Shown: piece after piece, positions 1-5,281 of the stretch | Position numbering within the stretch: the stretch's first letter is position 1 | Layout of the letters: each line of letters opens with the position of its first letter | Assembly (NCBI GenBank): GCA_007121695.1 | Contig: SKKC01000228.1 | Span: 1-5,281, forward strand | DNA length: 5,281 bases | Direction: 5' to 3' | Origin: Spirochaetales bacterium | GTDB lineage: Bacteria > Spirochaetota > Spirochaetia > DSM-27196 > SKKC01 | Made by a program: the position numbers and the translations under genes | Notes under the pieces: generated by a model | What the model was told of the DNA's origin: nothing | What the model saw: the letters and a program-made list of their open reading frames with translations, nothing else | Databases searched by the model: none

Positions 1-1158
1 GTATGCACAGTGTATCGCGCCCCGGCGAGCTACACGGGGCAGGAATGTGTCGAGATCAGTTGCCACGGCAGTCTGTCGGTCATACAGGCCTGTCTCGAGG
101 CCTTGCAGGCAGCAGGATTCCGTCCGGCGGAAGGCGGCGAGTTTACGCTGCGCGCCTTTCTCGCCGGCAAGCTCGGACTGACTCAGGCAGAAGCGGTTGC
201 AGAGCTGGTACGGTCGCGGACGCGAACCGCTTCGGCTCTTGCGCTGGGCCGCCTGTCCGGCCGCCTCGAACGCCGTATCGAGCAGATCAAGCAGTCGCTG
301 CTTCGGGTGCTCGCCAGCGTGGAGATACAGCTCGACTACCCGGAAGAGGACACGGGAGAGATCCCCTACGATCGCCATGCGCTGGAAACCGCACGCGGGG
401 AGCTTCAGCAGCTTGCGGGAACCTACCGCACGGGATCGCTGTATCAGGATGGCGTGCAGGTTGCCCTGGCCGGGGTCACGAATGCGGGAAAGTCGAGTCT
501 CTTTAACGCGCTTCTGCGCGAGGACCGCAGCATCGTCAGCGATGTACACGGCACGACGCGTGACTACATCGAGGCTGCAATTGACGTCTGCGGGATTCCG
601 GTGAAACTGTTCGACACTGCCGGGCTGCGAGACGTCGCCGAGCAGGTGGAAGGCGAGGGCATACGCCGAAGCGGGGAAATTATTCGCCGATCGGCTGCGG
701 TGGTATACGTGGTCGACTCCACGGCTGGAATCACCGCCCGGGATGATGCGAATCTCGCTGTCCTGCCCGCGGACAAACCGGTACTCAGAATCTGGAACAA
801 GGTGGATCTACTCCCGGAGGGGAGCGCAGTGCCCGAGGGCTTTGTAGCAGCAAGCGCCCGGTCCGGATCGGGACTCGACGAGATAGTAGACCGCCTGTTC
901 GATTGTGTTGCCGGAAGTGGAGCCGCAGCGCTGACCGGCGCTGAAACGGTCGTCGACAGCGCCAGGCAGTTCGACCTCCTGCGTCGTGCAGTGGAGTCAC
1001 TTGAGAGAACGGTCGAATCGGTGCAGGATGGTATGCCTGCAGACATTGTTGCGGTTGATCTGCAGGATGCAGTAGGTGCGCTTGGAGAAATCACCGGAGA
1101 GGTGTCGACCGATGACGTGCTCGACGCCATGTTCGGGGGGTTTTGCGTCGGAAAATAG
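1..1158 (+). CDS. mnmE: tRNA modification GTPase MnmE (TrmE/ThdF), 5'-truncated by window edge
   Basis: MnmE is a dimeric, potassium-stimulated GTPase. With MnmG it forms the (carboxymethyl)aminomethyl group on wobble uridine 34 of certain tRNAs, using a 5-formyl-tetrahydrofolate-type carbon donor. The frame is open at the left edge. The first visible residues align with about residue 63 of the E. coli protein as I recall it, so roughly 62 N-terminal residues are missing; the 385 seen plus these gives the usual ~450. The SYTGQE and CHGS segments end the folate-binding N-domain. The GTPase domain is complete: G1 GVTNAGKS (472-495, with the Asn that binds K+), G2 GTTRD (550-564), G3 DTAG (613-624), G4 NKVD (796-807) and G5 SAR (853-861). 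The C-terminal motif FCVGK with its essential Cys is at 1141-1155. GTG at position 10 is internal, not the start. The next gene begins 11 bases after the stop. Identification is secure. Confidence 0.97.
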   Translation, partial: VCTVYRAPASYTGQECVEISCHGSLSVIQACLEALQAAGFRPAEGGEFTLRAFLAGKLGLTQAEAVAELVRSRTRTASALALGRLSGRLERRIEQIKQSLLRVLASVEIQLDYPEEDTGEIPYDRHALETARGELQQLAGTYRTGSLYQDGVQVALAGVTNAGKSSLFNALLREDRSIVSDVHGTTRDYIEAAIDVCGIPVKLFDTAGLRDVAEQVEGEGIRRSGEIIRRSAAVVYVVDSTAGITARDDANLAVLPADKPVLRIWNKVDLLPEGSAVPEGFVAASARSGSGLDEIVDRLFDCVAGSGAAALTGAETVVDSARQFDLLRRAVESLERTVESVQDGMPADIVAVDLQDAVGALGEITGEVSTDDVLDAMFGGFCVGK

Positions 1159-1164
1159 GGAGGT
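1156..1164 (+). promoter_or_regulatory. Strong ribosome binding site fused to the mnmE stop codon
   Basis: TAGGGAGGT matches the ideal 16S-complementary TAAGGAGGT at 8 of 9 positions, and the single difference (A to G) still allows a wobble pair. It begins in the mnmE stop codon (TAG, 1156-1158) and ends 5 bases before ATG 1170. This spacing selects ATG 1170 as the start of the phosphatase gene. A ribosome terminating on mnmE covers this site, so coupled translation of the two genes is likely (inference). Confidence 0.8.
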
Positions 1165-1169
1165 ACCCT

Positions 1170-1952
1170 ATGTATACGGTGACCGGCCGAACGGCACGAA
1201 TCCGGACTGACTCGTGTCGCCATATTCTCGTATTCGGGGATCTGCACGGAGATCACGCTGCGCTTTCAGCAGGTCTTGCACGAGCGGACCGCGAAGATCT
1301 GCTCGTTTTTCTCGGAGACTACGCCGATCGCGGTCCGCAGGGTGTGGAGGTCATCGAAACGGTGCACGACCTTCTGCTTCGCCACCCGGAGCGGGTCATT
1401 GCGCTCAAGGGCAATCACGAAGACTACTCCGCGTCCGGTGATCCCCGGTTCCATCCCTGCGACCTCGTCGCAGAGGCCAGGCGGAAACGCGGGAGCTGGG
1501 ACGCCTTTTTCCCCCGATTCCGCGAGTTCGTTTCCCGTCTGCTTCTGACCGCGATCGTGCCCGACTACGCTCTGTTTGTACACGGAGGAATCAGTTCACG
1601 CTTGACCTCGCCTGAGCAGCTGGTCGACCCTGACGAGGCGATCGAGACCGCCTGTCTGTGGAACGATCCGGTCCCGACCCCGGGAGAACACGTGAGCCTG
1701 CGCGGCATAGGGCGCGCCTTTGGTCCGGACATTTCACGGGCCGTCTGTCAGGCGCTGTCGGTGCGATACATTGTTCGAAGCCACGAACCACGCAAGGCGT
1801 CGCGGGGTCCCTGTATCGAGCACGACGGGCGGGTCATTACCACCAACGCAACCTCCTGGTACGGCGGAAAACCGTTCCTTGTGCGTATTCCGACCGCACA
1901 CGGCGAGTGGCCGGACCTCGCAGCAGACACTGCGGTCGAATATCTCGTCTAA
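1170..1952 (+). CDS. PPP-superfamily metallophosphatase (PP1/PP2A-like serine/threonine phosphatase fold)
   Basis: This 260-residue protein carries the complete PPP signature in order: GDLHGD (23-28), GDYADRG (49-55), KGNHED (80-85), HGGIS (138-142), LWNDP (163-167), RGIGRAFG (178-185) and RSHE (203-206). By PP1 comparison, D24, H26, D50, N82, H138 and H205 bind the two metal ions, H83 is the catalytic acid, and R54 and R178 hold the phosphate. All are present, so activity is expected. No signal peptide or membrane segment is visible, so it is probably cytoplasmic. GNHE and the WNDP...RGIGRAFG region favour a protein phosphatase over symmetrical Ap4A hydrolase (ApaH, normally GNHD), but a nucleotide or other phosphoester substrate is not excluded. 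The start is set by the strong ribosome binding site. The in-frame TTG at 1143 lies inside mnmE and lacks one. Nothing visible links it chemically to tRNA modification. Confidence 0.88.
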   Translation: MYTVTGRTARIRTDSCRHILVFGDLHGDHAALSAGLARADREDLLVFLGDYADRGPQGVEVIETVHDLLLRHPERVIALKGNHEDYSASGDPRFHPCDLVAEARRKRGSWDAFFPRFREFVSRLLLTAIVPDYALFVHGGISSRLTSPEQLVDPDEAIETACLWNDPVPTPGEHVSLRGIGRAFGPDISRAVCQALSVRYIVRSHEPRKASRGPCIEHDGRVITTNATSWYGGKPFLVRIPTAHGEWPDLAADTAVEYLV

Positions 1953-1953
1953 G

Positions 1954-1968
1954 GGATAATTGCTATCC
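1954..1968 (+). repeat. Small perfect inverted repeat in the phosphatase-mnmG gap
   Basis: GGATA (1954-1958) and TATCC (1964-1968) form a perfect 5-bp stem with a 5-base ATTGC loop, immediately after the phosphatase stop codon. The stem is short and has no T-tract, so it is not a convincing terminator. It overlaps the candidate -35 element of mnmG, so it could equally be a weak operator-like dyad or chance. Confidence 0.3.
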
Positions 1969-1988
1969 ACAAGACGCTTTGATACACT
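1960..1988 (+). promoter_or_regulatory. Candidate sigma-70-type promoter for mnmG
   Basis: TTGCTA (1960-1965) and TACACT (1983-1988) each match 4 of 6 consensus bases of TTGACA and TATAAT, with the optimal 17-base spacer. Transcription would be expected to begin near 1995, only about 2-3 bases before the mnmG ATG. That would explain why mnmG lacks a Shine-Dalgarno sequence. Matches this weak also occur by chance, so this is a tentative call. Confidence 0.28.
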
Positions 1989-1997
1989 CTGCCCACC

Positions 1998-3887
1998 ATG
2001 GATTTTGATGCAATTGTTATAGGGGGCGGGCATGCTGGCATAGAAGCGGCCATGGCTCTGTCCCGCCTCGGATTTGAAACAATGATGGTGACGCAGAACC
2101 TCGACTGTATCGGCAAAATGAGCTGCAATCCCGCGGTCGGTGGCCTTGCCAAGGGCAACATGGTGCGGGAAATCGATGCCCTTGGCGGGGAAATGGGCAG
2201 GCTCATTGACGCGACCATGATTCAGTTCCGCGTTCTGAATCGAAGCCGTGGTCCGGCGGTGCAGGCACCACGAGCGCAGGCGGACAAAAAGGCGTACGAA
2301 GTGCTCGCCAAAAAAACCGTGGAGCGACAGGATCACCTCCACCTCTACATGGATACAGTGGTCGATCTCACCTTCGATTCAACCGGTCGCACCGTTACCG
2401 GAGTGGTGACGCAACGGGGCAAGCGCATGACAGCCCGTGTTGTTGTGTTAACGACAGGCACCTTTCTGAACGGGAAGGTGTTTATCGGCGAGTATTCCGA
2501 GACTGCCGGGCGACTTGCCGAGCCTGCAGCATTCGGACTCGACCGCACGCTCGCCGGTCTCGGGTTCCGCATGGGCCGCATGAAGACGGGTACCCCGGCG
2601 CGTGTTGCGCGATGGAGTCTCGATTTCGACCGGATGGAAGAGCAGTTCGGAGACGACGAGGTCGTACCCTTCAGTTTTTCGCACGAAAACGTGGAGCGTC
2701 CGAAACTGTCCTGCTTCATCACCTATACCAATGAACAGACGCATCGGATCCTCGCGGACAATATGGCGCGAAGCCCGCTCTACTCGGGGAAAATCGTCGG
2801 AAACGGCCCTCGATACTGCCCGAGTATAGAAGACAAGGTCGTGAAGTTTCCGGACAAGGACAGACACCAGATTTTCATTGAGCCGGAGGGGCTCGACACC
2901 GAGGAGATGTACCTCAACGGTATCAGCAGCTCCATGCCCGAAGATGTGCAGGAAGCGTTTATTCACACGATTCCTGGTCTCGAACACGCCGAGCTCATGC
3001 GACCAGGGTACGCGGTTGAGTACGATTACATTGATCCGTCGCAGTTGTATCCGACCATGGAAGCGAAATTGTGCCGAAACCTCTTTATCGCCGGGCAGAC
3101 GAACGGAAGCTCGGGCTACGAGGAAGCTGCCGGTCAGGGACTCATTGCCGGCATCAACGCGGCGCGTCGACTGCAGGGTGCGCCGGATTTTGTTCTGTCT
3201 CGGGCAGAGGCCTATATCGGTGTTCTGTGCGACGATCTGGTCACCCTTGGTACCCGCGAACCGTATCGCATGTTCACCTCCCGCGCCGAGCACCGGCTCG
3301 TACTGCGCGCCGACAGCTGCGACATGCGGCTGTTTGAGAAAGGCTATGAGCTTGGCCTGCATTCAGACGAGCGACACGAGGCCTTCTGCCGGAAACGTGA
3401 CACCATTGCCGAAATCAAGGAACTCCTCCGAAAGCGGCACCTCTCTCAGAACGACTTCCAGGCCGACGCGGTCGCAGCCATGAACGGCAGGGCCCCGTTG
3501 CTCGAGCGGCATGTAGGCAAGAGTCTGTACCAGGTACTGAAAGATCCGCAGCTTACGCTCGCCGACGTACAGTACGTGGCACCGGATCTTGTTCACAACG
3601 GTGCCACCGAAGTGCCGCGGGACTGGTTGCGGCAGGTCGAGCTCGACGTGAAATACGAAGGCTACGTCGCGAGGCAGGAGAAACAGATTCTTCGCATGGA
3701 CAGGATTGAAAAGATCCGTATTCCCGAACAATTTGACTACGACGGCGTGACGGGCCTTTCGACCGAAAGCAGAGAAAAACTCAAGGAAGTACGGCCGCTC
3801 AATGTCGGTCAGGCGAGCCGTATCTCCGGAGTCAGAAACTCCGATATTGCCGTGCTCATGGCGTCGGTGCAACGAAAGACCGTATAA
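1998..3887 (+). CDS. mnmG: tRNA uridine-5-carboxymethylaminomethyl modification enzyme MnmG (GidA)
   Basis: MnmG is the FAD- and NADH-dependent partner of MnmE in modifying wobble uridine 34 of tRNAs. The 629 residues equal the E. coli length. The N-terminal Rossmann motif GGGHAG (9-14) binds FAD. MSCNPAVGGLAKG (41-53) contains C43, and GPRYCPSIEDK (270-280) contains C274; these match the two functionally important cysteines of E. coli MnmG (C47, C277). Further family blocks are TGTPAR (197-202), EPEGLDTEEMYLNGIS (295-310), RPGYAVEYDYIDP (335-347), GYEEAAGQG (373-381), GTREPYRMFTSRAEHRL (418-434), and the tail GQASRISGV (604-612) that contributes to the MnmE-binding end. The start is ATG 1998: a TGA closes the frame at 1980, and the next ATG (2051) would lose the FAD motif. 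No Shine-Dalgarno precedes it. rsmG follows after 6 bases. Confidence 0.98.
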   Translation: MDFDAIVIGGGHAGIEAAMALSRLGFETMMVTQNLDCIGKMSCNPAVGGLAKGNMVREIDALGGEMGRLIDATMIQFRVLNRSRGPAVQAPRAQADKKAYEVLAKKTVERQDHLHLYMDTVVDLTFDSTGRTVTGVVTQRGKRMTARVVVLTTGTFLNGKVFIGEYSETAGRLAEPAAFGLDRTLAGLGFRMGRMKTGTPARVARWSLDFDRMEEQFGDDEVVPFSFSHENVERPKLSCFITYTNEQTHRILADNMARSPLYSGKIVGNGPRYCPSIEDKVVKFPDKDRHQIFIEPEGLDTEEMYLNGISSSMPEDVQEAFIHTIPGLEHAELMRPGYAVEYDYIDPSQLYPTMEAKLCRNLFIAGQTNGSSGYEEAAGQGLIAGINAARRLQGAPDFVLSRAEAYIGVLCDDLVTLGTREPYRMFTSRAEHRLVLRADSCDMRLFEKGYELGLHSDERHEAFCRKRDTIAEIKELLRKRHLSQNDFQADAVAAMNGRAPLLERHVGKSLYQVLKDPQLTLADVQYVAPDLVHNGATEVPRDWLRQVELDVKYEGYVARQEKQILRMDRIEKIRIPEQFDYDGVTGLSTESREKLKEVRPLNVGQASRISGVRNSDIAVLMASVQRKTV

Positions 3888-3888
3888 T
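3883..3888 (+). promoter_or_regulatory. Perfect -10-like hexamer overlapping the mnmG stop codon
   Basis: TATAAT spans the mnmG TAA stop codon, 5 bases before the rsmG ATG. It matches the sigma-70 -10 consensus exactly in an otherwise GC-rich region. At spacings of 15-18 bases I see no TTGACA-like -35, and no extended -10 TGn precedes it. A transcript would begin at about the rsmG ATG, so use as a promoter is uncertain; constraint from the TAA codon is the simpler reading. Confidence 0.2.
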
Positions 3889-3893
3889 CGGGA

Positions 3894-4586
3894 ATGACTC
3901 GCGACATGCAGGAGGCCCTTGAAGCGGGCCTCACTGAACTGGACCTGTACGACGCTGACCTCGTTCGCCGCCTCGGGTTGTACGTAGCCGAGCTTGAACT
4001 GTGGAACCCCAGCCTGCGCCTCGTCGACGCCCGCGGGGTGGAAATTGTTACCCGTCACATTCTCGACTCGCTGACCCTTGTTCGCTTTCTCGACACGGTC
4101 GCCGGGACCGAACGGGCCGGAGAGTACCGTCTTGCCGATCTTGGTAGTGGTGCCGGCCTGCCGGGTATTCCCGTGGCGCTTGCGCGGCCTGCGTGGGCGG
4201 TCTGCCTTGTGGAACGAATGGAGCGCCGATCAGGGTTTCTGCGTAACGTGGCCGCGAAGCTCGAAATGTCGCAGGTCGAAGTCTGTACCTGCCAGACTCG
4301 CGACATGCCACCGCGTAACTTCGATGTCGTGACTGCCCGGGCGTACCAGCCGGTGGACGAACGCTTTCTGCGGGAAACACACGCGATACTGGCGTCGGCG
4401 GGAACGGGACTGTTCCTGAAGGGGAAGGCGGAGCGAACGCGCGCAGAGATCGCGCAGGTGCCGGATCGTGTGCGCTCCCTCGTCCGCATGGAACAGATAC
4501 CGATACACGCGGGGTTTCTGCCGGAGAACTCGCGACACCTTCTGAGAATTACCCCCGCGCCGCCAGACGGTCGAGAAGCGAATTGA
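3894..4586 (+). CDS. rsmG: 16S rRNA (guanine-N7)-methyltransferase RsmG (GidB)
   Basis: RsmG uses S-adenosylmethionine to methylate N7 of G527 in the 530 loop of 16S rRNA (E. coli numbering). Loss of the enzyme gives low-level streptomycin resistance in several bacteria. The 230 residues are slightly longer than E. coli's 207. Visible features are RHILDSL (54-60), the SAM-binding loop DLGSGAGLPGIP (82-93), VERMERRSGFLRN (106-118), TARAYQPVDE (147-156), FLKGK (174-178) and RHLLRI (214-219). NPSLRLV (38-44) stands where many bacteria have a YNLT-type motif; I take this as lineage-typical. ATG 3894 is 6 bases after the mnmG stop with only a weak GGGA before it, so translational coupling to mnmG is likely. 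ATG 3906 is a possible alternative start that would remove four residues. The last 38 bases overlap the convergent gene. Confidence 0.95.
   Translation: MTRDMQEALEAGLTELDLYDADLVRRLGLYVAELELWNPSLRLVDARGVEIVTRHILDSLTLVRFLDTVAGTERAGEYRLADLGSGAGLPGIPVALARPAWAVCLVERMERRSGFLRNVAAKLEMSQVEVCTCQTRDMPPRNFDVVTARAYQPVDERFLRETHAILASAGTGLFLKGKAERTRAEIAQVPDRVRSLVRMEQIPIHAGFLPENSRHLLRITPAPPDGREAN
3912..3932 (+). repeat. Perfect 7-bp GC-rich hairpin just inside rsmG
   Basis: GAGGCCC (3912-3918) and GGGCCTC (3926-3932) form a perfect 7-bp stem with a 7-base loop, starting 18 bases after the first base of the rsmG ATG. It encodes part of EALEAGL. In mRNA it would fold within the ribosome footprint at initiation and could lower rsmG translation or make it depend on ribosomes arriving from mnmG. 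There is no T-tract, so it is not a terminator. It may simply be a by-product of GC-rich codons. Confidence 0.4.
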
Positions 4587-5281
4587 GTTCGTCTTTTCCC
4601 AGAAGGTCTATCAGCCGTGCTTCGACGAAGGCCTGTGCCCCGTCGGTGTAGGACCCTGCGCATACGCACAGCCCGCGGCCGGCCTTTACGTCCTTGATGC
4701 GGGTATGAAAATCGCGGAGCATCAGTTCTCCGACTGCGCCGTTGGTGCGCATGAACCGGAACAGGATCAGGTCTTCCCAGCTGGACGTCTCTACTTCCGC
4801 GAGTATGTCTACGTACTCGCTGCCTTCCACGTGAATGTCGGTGACCTTGGTGTGCGCCCGCTTGAAGTAACTCGAGACCATTCTTCGACACAGGGTAACG
4901 AAATCGCTCGAGGCACCAATGAGATAGGTCTGCAAGTGCCGGTTGCTGTTCAGCTCCTCTACCTGGCTCAGTTGTGCTGCAACGTCCTTGTACGAGGGGG
5001 CTGCCGCGTAGATCTCCCGCAGCAGTGGAAGCGCCTGATCGAGTTCCTGATTCTTCGAGTGAGCCGAGGCGAGTCTGTATTTCAGTTCAAGCGCAACGTC
5101 CGGTGCGACCTTCTCGTGGCGCAATCCGATCTGAAAGTCGGAAATCGCGTCCCGATAGCGACGGTGCTGCATTCGTATCGTCCCCGATCGCAGCGCGGCG
5201 CCGGGACCGAGCACCGGATCACCACGGAGGTGCGAAAACGTGCGAAGCGCCTGTTCCTGCTGGCCAAGTTCGAAGGCGCAC
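4549..5281 (-). CDS. TPR-repeat protein with C-terminal Mrr/restriction-endonuclease-like domain, N-terminus beyond window
   Basis: The frame has no stop up to the right edge, and TPR-like sequence continues upstream of GTG 5214, so that codon is not taken as the start. 243 residues are visible. Residues 1-110 look like helical TPR-type repeats: a unit from ALRSGTIRM to FQIGL (29-53) and another from ALELKYRLASAH to YAAAPSYKDV (63-100). Residues ~126-239 resemble the Mrr-type restriction-endonuclease fold: a D-containing strand EYVDIL (156-161), a strand LILFRF (171-176), then an AGSYTDGAQAFVEARLIDLLGKDELNSLL block (208-236) like the Mrr C-terminal FT..A....I.LI.G..L..LL pattern. The expected Q/E-x-K is absent (FRFMR, 174-178), so nuclease activity is doubtful. 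No signal peptide or membrane segment is visible in this part. It converges on rsmG with a 38-bp overlap. Function is unknown. The frame is secure, the TPR call is likely, and the nuclease-fold call is moderate. Confidence 0.8.
   Translation of the reverse strand, partial: CAFELGQQEQALRTFSHLRGDPVLGPGAALRSGTIRMQHRRYRDAISDFQIGLRHEKVAPDVALELKYRLASAHSKNQELDQALPLLREIYAAAPSYKDVAAQLSQVEELNSNRHLQTYLIGASSDFVTLCRRMVSSYFKRAHTKVTDIHVEGSEYVDILAEVETSSWEDLILFRFMRTNGAVGELMLRDFHTRIKDVKAGRGLCVCAGSYTDGAQAFVEARLIDLLGKDELNSLLDRLAARG

Noticed and set aside
10..12. GTG as the start of mnmE
   Set aside because: The frame is open to position 1 and the N-terminal ~62 residues of the folate-binding domain are missing, so this is an internal valine.
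247..266. Direct repeat GGCCGCCT in mnmE
   Set aside because: It comes from the protein repeat GRLSGRL, part of the family's normal helical domain, and is not a DNA element.
564..1256. 230-codon - strand frame antisense to the mnmE GTPase domain
   Set aside because: The composition is Ser/Thr/Arg-rich with no motif, and the + strand frame has every GTPase motif intact.
1170..1952. Calling the phosphatase ApaH (symmetrical Ap4A hydrolase)
   Set aside because: It has GNHE rather than the usual GNHD of ApaH, and its WNDP...RGIGRAFG...RSHE region resembles PP1/PP2A-type phosphatases. The substrate is left open.
2310..2316. A7 run in mnmG as a programmed slippage site
   Set aside because: The run is in frame as Lys-Lys within a conserved enzyme. 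No regulatory logic or alternative product is evident, so it is noted only as a possible error-prone site.
2448..3362. 304-codon open frame on the - strand inside mnmG
   Set aside because: It lies fully antisense to a strongly conserved enzyme, and the translation has no recognisable domain. Long antisense frames are expected in GC-rich coding DNA.
4055..4891. 278-codon - strand frame across rsmG and the TPR/nuclease-like gene
   Set aside because: Its translation is Arg/Ser-rich and low in pattern, and it is out of frame with the domain-bearing - strand frame and antisense to rsmG. It is a shadow.
5212..5214. GTG as the start of the - strand gene
   Set aside because: The same frame continues without a stop to the window edge and keeps encoding TPR-like sequence, so the true start is most likely outside the window.

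Overview
This is a GC-rich, gene-dense window from a bacterial chromosome. It carries a tRNA/rRNA-modification cluster: mnmE (5' end cut off), a PPP-family phosphatase, mnmG and rsmG on the + strand. A convergent gene on the - strand is cut by the right edge. The best lineage guess is a spirochaete (Spirochaetaceae-like). RsmG carries an NPSLRLV stretch and a VERMERRSGFLRN stretch where most bacteria have YNLT and a shorter LD..(K/R)R..FL form, and I recall these variants from spirochaetal GidB proteins. The mnmE/mnmG/rsmG grouping is also known in Borrelia. This is recall and inference, not a database result, and the genus cannot be named.

Layout: 1-1158 is the C-terminal ~385 residues of MnmE, with about 62 N-terminal residues lying left of the window. 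The near-ideal ribosome binding site of the next gene begins in the mnmE stop codon. 1170-1952 is a compact phosphatase with the complete metal-binding and catalytic set of the PPP (PP1/PP2A-like) superfamily. After a 45-base gap, 1998-3887 is full-length MnmG, and 6 bases later 3894-4586 is RsmG. The - strand gene (4549 to the right edge) overlaps the rsmG 3' end tail to tail by 38 bases. It encodes TPR-like repeats followed by a C-terminal domain resembling the Mrr/restriction-endonuclease fold but apparently lacking its catalytic Q/E-x-K motif.

How the genes work together: MnmE (a K+-stimulated GTPase that uses a folate one-carbon donor) and MnmG (FAD/NADH-dependent) form the complex that installs 5-(carboxymethyl)aminomethyl-type groups on U34 of certain tRNAs. 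RsmG methylates G527 (E. coli numbering) of 16S rRNA. The phosphatase is spaced to be translated right after mnmE, but nothing in the sequence shows its substrate.

Regulatory signals are weak. mnmG has no visible Shine-Dalgarno sequence, and a possible sigma-70-type promoter would start transcription almost at its ATG. A perfect TATAAT overlaps the mnmG stop codon just before rsmG, but it has no matching -35. I see no rho-independent terminator, RNA gene, CRISPR array, insertion sequence or attachment site. The only non-coding stretches inside the window are short (11, 45 and 6 bases). I found no convincing new multi-gene system. The items most worth a second look are the phosphatase inside the mnm cluster, the TPR/nuclease-like protein and the possible leaderless start of mnmG.
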